The translations under genes and the position numbers were made by a program. The notes under the pieces are model-generated. The model was not told the origin of the DNA. It was given only the letters and a program-made list of their open reading frames with translations, and made no database searches. A stretch of DNA of 64,000 nucleotides from Bog-532 sp963830385 (GTDB lineage Bacteria > Actinomycetota > Actinomycetes > Streptosporangiales > Streptosporangiaceae): contig CAWHMD010000002.1 in the NCBI GenBank assembly GCA_963830385.1, positions 434,001 through 498,000 on the forward strand, written 5' to 3'. Below are positions 43,891 through 53,648 of this stretch, piece after piece; the stretch's first letter is position 1; each line of letters starts with the position of its first letter.

Positions 43891-44913
43891 GTGAACAAGC
43901 GGCCCACCATGCGCGACGTGGCCGCCGCGGCCGGGGTGAGCCTGATGACCGTCTCCCGCGTGGTCAACGGCGAGCCGGGGGTACAGCCGGAGACCGCGGC
44001 GCGGGTCGAGCGCGCCATCCGCCGGCTCGGCTACCAGCGCAACGACATGGCCCGGCAACTGCGCCGCAAGGGCCAGCTGACCGAGACCATCGGCCTGCTC
44101 GTGGACGACCTGGCCAACCCGTTCTTCGCCGCCCTGACCCGGGCGGTGGAGGACGTCGCCCGGCTGCACGACTGCGTGGTCCTCATCGGCAGCTCGAACG
44201 ACAGCCTGGCCCGGGAGAAGGAGGTCGTGTCGGCGTTCTGCGCGCGCCGGGTGGACGGCCTGATCGTGGTGCCGGTCGCGGGCAGCCACCGTTTCCTGAA
44301 AGAGCAGCAGGACCTCGGGGTCAAGGTGGTCTGCGTGGACCGGCCGGCCGACAGCCTGGACGCCGACACCGTGCTGGTGGACAACCGCCGCGGCGCCTAC
44401 CAGGCCGTCCGCCACCTGCTCGACCAGGGGCACCGGCGCATCGGCTACCTCGGCGACCGGGAGGACATCTGGGCCATCCGCGAGCGCTTCGAGGGCTTCA
44501 CCGACGCGTTCGCGGCCGACGGCCTGGTGCCGGAGACCGCCCTGATCCGGCACGGGCTGCGCAGCCGGGCCGACGCCGCCCGGGCGGCCGAGGACCTGAT
44601 GCAGCAGCCCGCCCCGCCGACCGCCCTGTTCGCCAGCAACGACCTGGTCACCATGGGCGCGGTGGATGCGCTCTACAGCTCCCGCCAGCAGCGCGGAACC
44701 GTCGCCCTGGTCGGCTTCGACGAGTTCGCCCTGGCCGACAAGCTGACCCCGCCGGTCACGGTGGTGGCCCAGGACCCCACCACGATCGGCGCGACCGCCG
44801 CCCAGCTGCTGTTCGGCCGGATCGCGGGCGACACCTCCCCGCCCCGCGAGGTCATGCTGCTCACCCGCCTGGTCATCCGCGGCTCCGGCGAGATCGCCCC
44901 CGCCGTCTCCTGA
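43891..44913 (+). CDS. LacI-family transcriptional repressor
   Basis: 340 residues. The N-terminal headpiece is TMRDVAAAAGVSLMTVSRVV, with the hinge ARQLRRKGQLTETIGLLV. The core is a periplasmic-binding-protein fold (NPFFAALTRAVEDVA, VDGLIVVPVAGS, DNRRGAYQAVRHLL, ALVGFDEFALADKL). GTG start at 43891 with AAAGG upstream. It is divergent from the CUT2 importer and very likely represses that operon and itself through the two operators. The inducer sugar is unknown. Confidence 0.93.
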   Translation: MNKRPTMRDVAAAAGVSLMTVSRVVNGEPGVQPETAARVERAIRRLGYQRNDMARQLRRKGQLTETIGLLVDDLANPFFAALTRAVEDVARLHDCVVLIGSSNDSLAREKEVVSAFCARRVDGLIVVPVAGSHRFLKEQQDLGVKVVCVDRPADSLDADTVLVDNRRGAYQAVRHLLDQGHRRIGYLGDREDIWAIRERFEGFTDAFAADGLVPETALIRHGLRSRADAARAAEDLMQQPAPPTALFASNDLVTMGAVDALYSSRQQRGTVALVGFDEFALADKLTPPVTVVAQDPTTIGATAAQLLFGRIAGDTSPPREVMLLTRLVIRGSGEIAPAVS

Positions 44914-45031
44914 GACTGCAGTGACGGATGGGGCTCGAGGATACCGTGGGCCGGATGTGGCTGTGTCGGCTGGTGCCACTGAAGCGCAGGTGACGTGTGA
45001 TGCGGGCGGCCCCGGGGCCGACGGCGAAGCC

Positions 45032-45070
45032 GGGAACACTTTTTTACAAATGCTGCACAAAAGTGTTCCC
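45032..45070. repeat. 12-bp perfect inverted repeat with conserved tail
   Basis: GGGAACACTTTT pairs with AAAAGTGTTCCC around a 15-base loop. The tail GAAGTCCAC-N4-AGTGG begins at about 45077. The T-run inside the stem is unusual for this G/C-rich genome. Confidence 0.75.
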
Positions 45071-45254
45071 CCCTTCGAAGTCCACACGCAGTGGTGGGGC
45101 TCGCGGGGTGCTTTTGGCTTTCGGGCTGCTGGATGGGTGCGCGTCAGCGTCGCCGCAGCGAGTGAGGCTCGGCGCGGGTTGGGCTTGGGGCTGGTGCGAC
45201 CGAGGTGGCTGGTGGGCTCTGGAGCTCCGGCCAGCATGAGGGGCCGCGCGGTTT

Positions 45255-45293
45255 GGGTACGGTTTCCCGCAAGCACTGCGGGAAAACGTACCC
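45255..45293. repeat. 17-bp inverted repeat (one mismatch) with the same tail
   Basis: GGGTACGGTTTCCCGCA pairs with TGCGGGAAAACGTACCC with one mismatch and a 5-base loop. The tail GAAGTCCAC-N4-AGTGG follows at about 45300. Stem sequences differ from the element at 45032 but the architecture and tail are shared. Confidence 0.75.
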
Positions 45294-45603
45294 GCATCGG
45301 AAGTCCACCCCTAGTGGCGAGGCCTCTGGGGCGCGTGTGACCTGCGGGCTGGGTGGGGCGCACCGTGCGCACGAGGGTGGCCGGGCTGGTCCATCCCCGT
45401 CGCCGTCGTCCCGCCAGCCGGATAGCGGGCCGGACGGGATGGGGGGACCGGCAGCGCCGGCCGGGCGGGTTGCTCGCGGGGGGCGAAGGTGGCGGTGTAA
45501 CTCCAGGCCCGGGCGGGGGGCGGGGCGGTGGTGACTGGTATCACCGCCGCCACGGCAGACTCCGGGCATAGCGGGTGACGCCGGGTGGTTGGACCCTTTA
45601 GTG

Positions 45604-46176
45604 ATGAAAGAACAAACTCTGGCCACGATCCCGCGCAGCGAACCGGTGACCCTGCGAGACGGGTCGACCGTGCTCGTGCGGGCTATCACGGCGGGTGACG
45701 GCGGACTGGTGAGCGAGATTTTCGCCGGGCTGTCGCCGGAGTCGCGGCGGCTGCGGTTCCTGACCGCCAAGGATGAGCTGCGGCCCGCCGAGCTGCGGTA
45801 CCTGACCGACGTGGACCACCGCGACCACGAGGCGATCGTCGCGCTGGACGCCGCCGGCGGGGGCAGCGCCGGTATCGCCCGCTACATCCGCGACCGGTCC
45901 GACCCGGAGACGGCCGAGCTGGCGATCGCGGTGGTGGACGGCTGGCAGGGGCGCGGCCTCGGCACCGAGCTGATCAGCCAGCTGGCCGAGCGCGCCCGGC
46001 GGGCGGGCATCCGCCGGTTCGTCGCGCTGACCGCCGGCAGCAACGTGGCCATGGGCCTGCTGCTGCGGCGGATGGGCGGCACGGTGCTGCGCCGGGAGTT
46101 CGGCACGCTCGAATACGAGCTGCCGCTCGGGGCCCCGGCCGGCCGGGCGCCGGCCCTGGCCGGACAGGGCAGTTAA
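45604..46176 (+). CDS. GNAT-family N-acetyltransferase
   Basis: 190 residues from the ATG at 45604 (GTG at 45601 also possible; no clear ribosome site, so it may be leaderless). The GNAT core is seen in IARYIRDRSDPETAELAIAV, the acetyl-CoA loop WQGRGLGTELI and the terminal GSNVAMGLLLRRMGG. The first 60 residues (VTLRDGSTVLVRAI, SPESRRLRFL) match the actinobacterial family often described as Pat-like acetyltransferase domains without the cyclic-nucleotide domain. Substrate is unknown. It precedes the cox operon by 55 bases. Confidence 0.85.
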   Translation: MKEQTLATIPRSEPVTLRDGSTVLVRAITAGDGGLVSEIFAGLSPESRRLRFLTAKDELRPAELRYLTDVDHRDHEAIVALDAAGGGSAGIARYIRDRSDPETAELAIAVVDGWQGRGLGTELISQLAERARRAGIRRFVALTAGSNVAMGLLLRRMGGTVLRREFGTLEYELPLGAPAGRAPALAGQGS

Positions 46177-46231
46177 GCGACTACTTATTCCGCTGTTGCC
46201 CGGTTACGCGGGGCCGGCCGATGATGCCGGA

Positions 46232-46573
46232 ATGCGGATCGAGTCCGATGGGCACAGCCGGGACAACCCGCGTTTCTTCGAGCTGATCGAGAACGCGCCG
46301 AAAAACGAGGGCGGGAAGAGCCCGAGCGTCTTCGCCTGGCCCGAACTGGTCGACTTCCTGAAGATCGCCGGGCAGCCGGTGGCGGGGCCGTGGCCGCCGC
46401 ACCAGCAGCCCCGGCCGGACCCGGAAGAGGACTCGCTGCCGGTCGCGGTGGCCGACCCGCCGGACCGGCCAGCGCCGCCAGGCCGGCCAGCGCCGCCAGG
46501 CCGGCCAGCGCCGCCGGATCAGCCGGCGCCGCCGGGCCGGCCAGCGCCCGGCGACGACGCGGAGCGGCCCTGA
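46232..46573 (+). CDS. small hypothetical protein coupled to coxM, Pro-rich repeats
   Basis: 113 residues. The first 60 (RDNPRFFELIENAPKNEGG, VFAWPELVDFLKIAGQPVAG) look like a compact conserved domain I do not recognise. The C-terminal 45 are repeats of the heptad-like unit PGRPAPP, encoded by an 18-base DNA repeat. Its TGA overlaps the coxM ATG (TGATG), so translation is coupled to the CO dehydrogenase operon, of which it appears to be the first gene. No signal or membrane helix. Confidence 0.65.
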   Translation: MRIESDGHSRDNPRFFELIENAPKNEGGKSPSVFAWPELVDFLKIAGQPVAGPWPPHQQPRPDPEEDSLPVAVADPPDRPAPPGRPAPPGRPAPPDQPAPPGRPAPGDDAERP

Positions 46574-47457
46574 TGTACCCGTCGCGGTTCCGCTACGAGG
46601 CCGTCCGTTCGGTCGAGCAGGCCACCCGGCTGCTGCACGACGGCGGGGACGACGCCAAGGTGCTGGCTGGCGGCCAGAGCCTGATCCCGATGATGAAGCT
46701 GCGGTTCGCCTCGCCCGAGTTGCTGGTCGACATCAACGCCATTCCCGGGCTGGACTACCACCGGATCGACCCGGACGGCAGCATCCACGTGGGGGCGCTG
46801 TGCCGGCACGCCGACCTGGAGCACTCGGACCTGCTGCCGGGGCGGCAGCCGACGATAACGGCGGCCGCGCCGCTGATCGCCGACCCGCTGGTGCGCAACC
46901 GGGGCACGCTGGTCGGCTCGCTGTGCCACGCCGACCCGCAGGGCGACTGGGCTTCGGTGGTGCTCGCGCTGGGCGGCTCGATCGTGGCCCAGGGGCCGGC
47001 CGGGCAGCGCGTGATCCCGCTGCGCGAGTTCGTGCTCGGCCCGTTCGAGAACGCGCTGGCCCACGACGAGATCGCGGTCGAGGCGGTCATCCCGGCCCCG
47101 CGCGGGGCGCCGGCGGGCGGTTATCTCAAGCTGGAACGCCGGGTCGGCGACTTCGCCACGGCCGGGGTGGCGGTCGCCCTGGAGACCGACGGGTCCCAGG
47201 TCATCCGGGCCGGCATCGCGCTCACCGGGGTGGGCGGGGCCACGATCGAGGCCACCGCCGCGCAGGAGGCGCTGACCGGGCGGCCGCTGACCGCGGAGAC
47301 GATCGCCGAGGCGGGCCGGCTGGCGGCCGAGGCGGCCCAGCCCAAGTCCGACCACCGGGGCAGCGCCACCTACAAGCGGCACATGGTGCGCACGTTCGTG
47401 GTGCGGATCCTCGGCCGCATCGAGGGCAGCCAGGGCACGGCAGAAAGGGCCGCCTGA
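46573..47457 (+). CDS. coxM: aerobic CO dehydrogenase medium (FAD) subunit
   Basis: 294 residues, normal for CoxM. The FAD-binding loops are LAGGQSLIPMMKLR (about 31-44) and RGTLVGSLCHADPQGDW. The rest is the CO_deh_flav_C domain (YLKLERRVGDFATAGVAVAL). It passes electrons from the [2Fe-2S] subunit to the quinone/acceptor. The order M-S-L is that of form I CO dehydrogenases. The ATG at 46573 overlaps the upstream gene's stop. Confidence 0.93.
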   Translation: MYPSRFRYEAVRSVEQATRLLHDGGDDAKVLAGGQSLIPMMKLRFASPELLVDINAIPGLDYHRIDPDGSIHVGALCRHADLEHSDLLPGRQPTITAAAPLIADPLVRNRGTLVGSLCHADPQGDWASVVLALGGSIVAQGPAGQRVIPLREFVLGPFENALAHDEIAVEAVIPAPRGAPAGGYLKLERRVGDFATAGVAVALETDGSQVIRAGIALTGVGGATIEATAAQEALTGRPLTAETIAEAGRLAAEAAQPKSDHRGSATYKRHMVRTFVVRILGRIEGSQGTAERAA

Positions 47458-47458
47458 C

Positions 47459-50400
<2,942 letters not shown>

Positions 50401-50412
50401 GGCGGCCGGGAC

Positions 50413-51465
50413 ATGGGCATGGACGGCTGGGCGTTCCTGGAGCACGGCGCCGACCTGGCCCGCCGCGGCGAGTCGTTCGCGCTGGCCACGGTGGTGTGGC
50501 GGCAGGGGCCCTCGTCGGGCAAGGAGGGCTGCCGGGCCATCGTCACCGCCACCGGTGAGCTGCACGGCTGGATCGGCGGGGCCTGCGCCGAGCCGGTGGT
50601 GATCCGGCAGGCCAGGCAGGTCATCGCCGAAGGGGTGCCGCGGCTGCTGCTGCTGGGCACGGCCGACCAGTTCGGCGGCCCGCCGTTCGGGGAGACGCTG
50701 CCCGAGGGCATGATCTTCGTGCCGATCTCCTGCTCGAGCGAGGGCTCGCTGGAGGTCTACATCGAGCCCGTGCAACCCTCGCCGCACCTGGTGGTGGTCG
50801 GCCATTCGCCGATGTCGCAGACCCTGGGCGAGCTGGCCCGGGCCCTGGGCTGGCGGGCCGACGTGATCGCGGGCGAGGACTTCACCGCCGAGCACGCCAG
50901 CGCACGGTCGATCGTGGTGGTCGCCACCCAGGGGCACCACGACGAGGAGGCGATCACCGCCGCGATCGAGGCCCGGCCGGCCTACATCGGGCTGGTCGGC
51001 TCGGCCAGGCGGGGGCAGACCGTGCTCGGGTACCTGGCCGAGCGGGGGCTGCCGCGGGCCGAACTGAACCGGGTGCACACCCCGGCCGGCCTGAATCTGG
51101 GGCCGACCACGCATCAGGAGATCGCGGTGGCGATCCTGGCGGAGCTGGTTCAGCTGAGGGCTACCGGGAAGCTCGGGTCTGCTGAGGCCGGTGTGTCTGC
51201 TGAGGCTAAAGGGCCTGAAGTGGCTGGTGTGACTGGCGAGGCTGGTGTGGCCGCTGGGTTGGCTGGATCGGCTAGGACAGTTGGGACGGCTGGGACGGCT
51301 GCGGCTGGTGGGGTGGAGGAGCCGCTGGAGGTGATCGATCCCGTGTGCGGGATGACGGTCACCGCTGGGCGGGACGCCTACCCGCTGGAGCTGGACGGCG
51401 TGACCTATTACTTCTGCTGCGTGGGCTGCCGCAGCGCGTTTGAGAAGGACAAGAGCCGATGCTGA
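50413..51465 (+). CDS. XdhC/CoxF-family maturation protein fused to a C-terminal YHS domain
   Basis: 350 residues. The N-terminal XdhC_CoxI domain has FALATVVWRQGPSSGKEGCRA and GWIGGACAEPVV. The Rossmann domain (about 120-240) has LVVVGHSPMSQTLGELARAL and YIGLVGSARR. A low-complexity Ala/Gly/Thr linker (about 250-305) leads to a YHS domain (DPVCGMTV...YYFCCVGCRSAF) with Cys312, 335, 336 and 339. XdhC proteins insert or sulfurate the Mo cofactor. YHS domains occur in heavy-metal ATPases, so copper handling for the Mo-Cu site is plausible but inferred. Confidence 0.85.
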   Translation: MGMDGWAFLEHGADLARRGESFALATVVWRQGPSSGKEGCRAIVTATGELHGWIGGACAEPVVIRQARQVIAEGVPRLLLLGTADQFGGPPFGETLPEGMIFVPISCSSEGSLEVYIEPVQPSPHLVVVGHSPMSQTLGELARALGWRADVIAGEDFTAEHASARSIVVVATQGHHDEEAITAAIEARPAYIGLVGSARRGQTVLGYLAERGLPRAELNRVHTPAGLNLGPTTHQEIAVAILAELVQLRATGKLGSAEAGVSAEAKGPEVAGVTGEAGVAAGLAGSARTVGTAGTAAAGGVEEPLEVIDPVCGMTVTAGRDAYPLELDGVTYYFCCVGCRSAFEKDKSRC

Positions 51466-52046
51466 TCACCAACGAATTCGAGGTCGCGGCGCCGATCGAG
51501 AAGGTGTGGCGGTTCTTCGACGACATCCCGCACGTGGCCGCCTGCCTGCCCGGCACCGAGCTCACCAAGGACCTGGGAGACGACAAGTACGAGGGCCTGG
51601 TCGGCATCCGGATGGGGCCGGTGCGGCTGAAGTTCACCGGGACGGCCGACATCGTCGAGCGGGACGAGGCCGCCAAGCGGATCGTCGTCAATGCGGCGGG
51701 CGCCGACGAGCGCGGCCGCGGCCAGGCCGCGATGGGCGTCACCGCCACGCTGGCCCGGGCGCGGGCCGGCACCAAGGTCGGCGTAGTCATGGACCTGCAG
51801 ATCTCCGGGGCGGCGGCCCAGTACGGCCGCGGCATGATCTCCGACGTCACGTCGGTGCTGATGCGCGATTTCGCCACCAACTTGCAGGACGGCATGGCCC
51901 GGCTGGACCGGGGCGAGTCGCTCGACACCGGCAAGCCGGCCGCGTCGCAGGCCAGCGGCCTGGCCATCGGCCTGCAGGCGGCGCTGATGGCCCTGCGGCG
52001 GGTGTACCGCCGGTTCTTCCTGCCCTACCAGGCCCCCGCGAGCTGA
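51459..52046 (+). CDS. coxG: CoxG, SRPBCC-fold CO dehydrogenase accessory protein
   Basis: 195 residues. The SRPBCC domain begins NEFEVAAPIEKVWRFFDDI and continues CLPGTELTKD and GPVRLKFTG, typical of CoxG (CO dehydrogenase subunit G family). The last 30 residues (SGLAIGLQAALMALRRVYRR) form an amphipathic basic helix suited to membrane contact. In mycobacteria CoxG has been implicated in passing electrons from CO dehydrogenase to menaquinone. It overlaps the XdhC-YHS gene by 7 bases and starts a run of tiny membrane-protein genes. Confidence 0.92.
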   Translation: MLITNEFEVAAPIEKVWRFFDDIPHVAACLPGTELTKDLGDDKYEGLVGIRMGPVRLKFTGTADIVERDEAAKRIVVNAAGADERGRGQAAMGVTATLARARAGTKVGVVMDLQISGAAAQYGRGMISDVTSVLMRDFATNLQDGMARLDRGESLDTGKPAASQASGLAIGLQAALMALRRVYRRFFLPYQAPAS

Positions 52047-52056
52047 GGAGATAGCC

Positions 52057-52311
52057 ATGGTCCTGTGGTGGATCGGCGCCGTCGTGCTGCTGGTGGTGGT
52101 CCTGCCGGTGGTGATCGCGCTGCTCAACCGGGTGCTGGCCGCGCTCGAGCGGATCCGGGCGGCCAGCGACGACATCCTGGCCGGCGGGGTCGCGCTGGTC
52201 GGCGAGCTGGACGGCGCCCCCGAGGCGCTGGGCCGGACCGACACCACGATCAAGGCGGTGGCGGCGGGCGCGGTGCGCTACGCCGGCCCCGTCAGCAAAC
52301 TGCTCGGCTAG
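52057..52311 (+). CDS. small single-pass membrane protein 1 of the cox locus
   Basis: 84 residues. One N-terminal helix (WWIGAVVLLVVVLPVVIALL) is followed by a soluble helical tail starting LLNRVLAALERIRAASDDIL. A good AGGAG lies 6 bases before the ATG. The phrase LLNR-x-x-A-x-LE reappears in membrane protein 5 of this set, suggesting paralogy. No known family is recognised. Position directly behind coxG suggests a role with it at the membrane. Confidence 0.75.
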   Translation: MVLWWIGAVVLLVVVLPVVIALLNRVLAALERIRAASDDILAGGVALVGELDGAPEALGRTDTTIKAVAAGAVRYAGPVSKLLG

Positions 52312-52336
52312 AGCCCGGCTAGAAAGGAGCACGCCC

Positions 52337-52564
52337 ATGCCCGCTGTGGCCTGGTTCACCGTCATCGTGGCGGCGCTGATCGTCGGGATCACCGCGGTCG
52401 GCCTGCTGCGGGTCATCTTCCACCTGCGGGCCACCCGGGCCACGCTTGTCCAGGTGCTGGGGGGCGTGACCGTGGTCGCGCAGCAGACCAGCGGGGTGCC
52501 GGCCGTGGTGGAGTCGGTCAACGCCAGCCTCAAGCCCGTCCGCGACTTCTGCGACACGGTATGA
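52337..52564 (+). CDS. small single-pass membrane protein 2 of the cox locus
   Basis: 75 residues. One N-terminal membrane helix (AWFTVIVAALIVGITAVGLL) then a helical tail (RVIFHLRATRATLVQVLGG, VVESVNASLKPVRDFC). AAAGGAG precedes the ATG at good spacing. Its TGA overlaps the ATG of a 40-codon ORF (ATGA). It has the same size, topology and operon as its neighbours, with only weak sequence likeness. Function unknown. Confidence 0.72.
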   Translation: MPAVAWFTVIVAALIVGITAVGLLRVIFHLRATRATLVQVLGGVTVVAQQTSGVPAVVESVNASLKPVRDFCDTV

Positions 52565-52683
52565 GCGAGCCGAAGGTCGCGGTGACGCCTGGACTGAGGA
52601 GCGCCAAGCGAGGAACGAGCGCGGGCGCGACGAGGGAAGGCGTCACCTTGAAGCGACCGAAGGCAAGCGGGAAATACGTCTAG
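52561..52683 (+). CDS. 40-residue basic peptide ORF within the small-protein run
   Basis: ATG at 52561 overlaps the stop of membrane protein 2 (ATGA) and the frame ends in TAG at 52683, just before the AGGAGG of the next gene. The product is short and basic (SEPKVAVTPGLRSAKRG at the start, LKRPKASGKYV at the end), with no membrane helix. The same DNA contains the inverted repeat GGTGACGCCT (52581-52590)/AGGCGTCACC (52638-52647), so it may instead be an inserted repeat that happens to stay open. I cannot decide from one sequence. Confidence 0.4.
   Translation: MSEPKVAVTPGLRSAKRGTSAGATREGVTLKRPKASGKYV
52581..52647. repeat. 10-bp inverted repeat flanking a 47-base loop
   Basis: GGTGACGCCT and AGGCGTCACC are perfect complements enclosing a GAGGAGCGCCAAGCGAGGAA-like purine-rich loop. 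Such sequences occur as dispersed palindromic repeats in actinomycetes, as far as I remember. It sits between two genes of the small membrane-protein operon. Confidence 0.55.
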
Positions 52684-52694
52684 GAGGCGGGAAC

Positions 52695-52940
52695 GTGAGC
52701 TACACCGGATGGTGGATCGGCTACGGGATCGGCATCGCGATCGTGCTGGTCGTGGTGGCGCTGGTCGTGCCGATCCTGCTGCTGGCCCGGTCGATCGGCC
52801 AGGCGGCCCCGCTGATCGACGACCAGCTGGCCGCCGCGGCCCGCAACACCGCGCCGCTGGCCGGCCTGAACACCACGATCGAGCATGCCACGCACATCAT
52901 CGCCGGGCTCAAGCGCGGCCGCGAACGGCTGGGAGGCTGA
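52695..52940 (+). CDS. small single-pass membrane protein 3 of the cox locus
   Basis: 81 residues. One N-terminal helix (GIGIAIVLVVVALVVPILLL) and a soluble tail (DDQLAAAARNTAPLAGLNTT, HATHIIAGLKRGRERLGG). AGGAGG lies 7 bases before the GTG start. The pattern A-x-x-NT-x(4)-L is shared with membrane protein 4. The next gene starts one base after its stop. Confidence 0.73.
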   Translation: MSYTGWWIGYGIGIAIVLVVVALVVPILLLARSIGQAAPLIDDQLAAAARNTAPLAGLNTTIEHATHIIAGLKRGRERLGG

Positions 52941-52941
52941 C

Positions 52942-53262
52942 GTGGAGATACACGGCATCGCGGTGGCCGCGGGCCAGCCCGTGGCCCTGTCGTCGGGCCA
53001 GCACACCGCCTGGAGCATCGGGCTGATCGTCGGCCTGGTCGTCATCCTGGCGGTGGTCGCCCTCCTGTCCACGCTGATCTACCTGGTCAAGGTCATCGAC
53101 ACCCGGGTGGCCGGGATCAAGCAGACGCTGAAGACGGCGGACGCCAACACCGAGGCCACCTCGCTGCTGCCGGTGGTGGCGGGCGGGGTGGAGGCGGTGC
53201 TGGCCGAGGGCCTGCAGCACCACCTGTTCCTGGGCCGGGTGCTGGGGAAGGTGAGGTCATGA
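52942..53262 (+). CDS. small single-pass membrane protein 4 of the cox locus
   Basis: 106 residues. A 20-residue polar N-terminus precedes the membrane helix (GLIVGLVVILAVVALLSTL), then a helical tail (RVAGIKQTLKTADANTEATS) and a more hydrophobic end (EAVLAEGLQHHLFLGRVLG). GTG at 52942 follows GGGAGG. It overlaps membrane protein 5 by 4 bases (ATGA). Function unknown. Confidence 0.72.
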   Translation: MEIHGIAVAAGQPVALSSGQHTAWSIGLIVGLVVILAVVALLSTLIYLVKVIDTRVAGIKQTLKTADANTEATSLLPVVAGGVEAVLAEGLQHHLFLGRVLGKVRS

Positions 53263-53621
53263 CGACGCTGGTCGTGCTGACCGTCCTGGAGATCGTGGTG
53301 CTGATCGCCGGGCTGGCGGTGTACCTCTTCTGGGTGGGCACGCTGCTCAACCGGATCGCGGCCAACCTGGAAGAATGCGCCGAGATCGTCCGGTCGATCG
53401 TGGGCCACGCCGAGCTGATCGGGCCCAACGTGGAGCACATCAACCAGACCGGCGGCGTGGTCGCCGGGGCGCTGCCGCTGCTGTACGGGATGGCCGAGGA
53501 GATCGTGACCGGCGCCACCTGGAACCCCGAGGACCACGCCGAGCCGCGCGAGCCCGCCCGGCCGGCGTCGGGCACCCGCCGGTCGCGCATGCACGACGCG
53601 GTGGGCTACGCACCCAGGTAG
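53259..53621 (+). CDS. small single-pass membrane protein 5 of the cox locus
   Basis: 120 residues, the largest of the set. The N-terminal helix (VVLTVLEIVVLIAGLAVYLF) is followed by LLNRIAANLEECAEIVRSIV, clearly like membrane protein 1. An amphipathic segment (GGVVAGALPLLYGMAEEIV) and a charged Pro/Arg tail follow. Topology recalls DUF948-type proteins. The chain of overlaps makes these five genes one translation unit behind coxG. Confidence 0.74.
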   Translation: MTTLVVLTVLEIVVLIAGLAVYLFWVGTLLNRIAANLEECAEIVRSIVGHAELIGPNVEHINQTGGVVAGALPLLYGMAEEIVTGATWNPEDHAEPREPARPASGTRRSRMHDAVGYAPR

Positions 53622-53648
53622 TCGCCGCTGGTCTGATAACAAGGTCCC

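Larger units (their letters stand above)
44914..45600. other. 690-base gene-free stretch with two stem-loop elements
   Basis: No credible gene is visible; frames on both strands are shadow-like. It contains two long inverted repeats (45032-45070 and 45255-45293). Each is followed a few bases later by a similar tail reading GAAGTCCAC-N4-AGTGG. The stretch separates the LacI gene from the GNAT/cox region. Confidence 0.6.

Noticed and set aside
45144..45770. Minus-strand open frame of 208 codons across the stem-loop region and GNAT start
   Set aside because: It runs through the repeat elements and opposite the clear GNAT gene, with Pro/Arg/Ser-rich composition and no motif.
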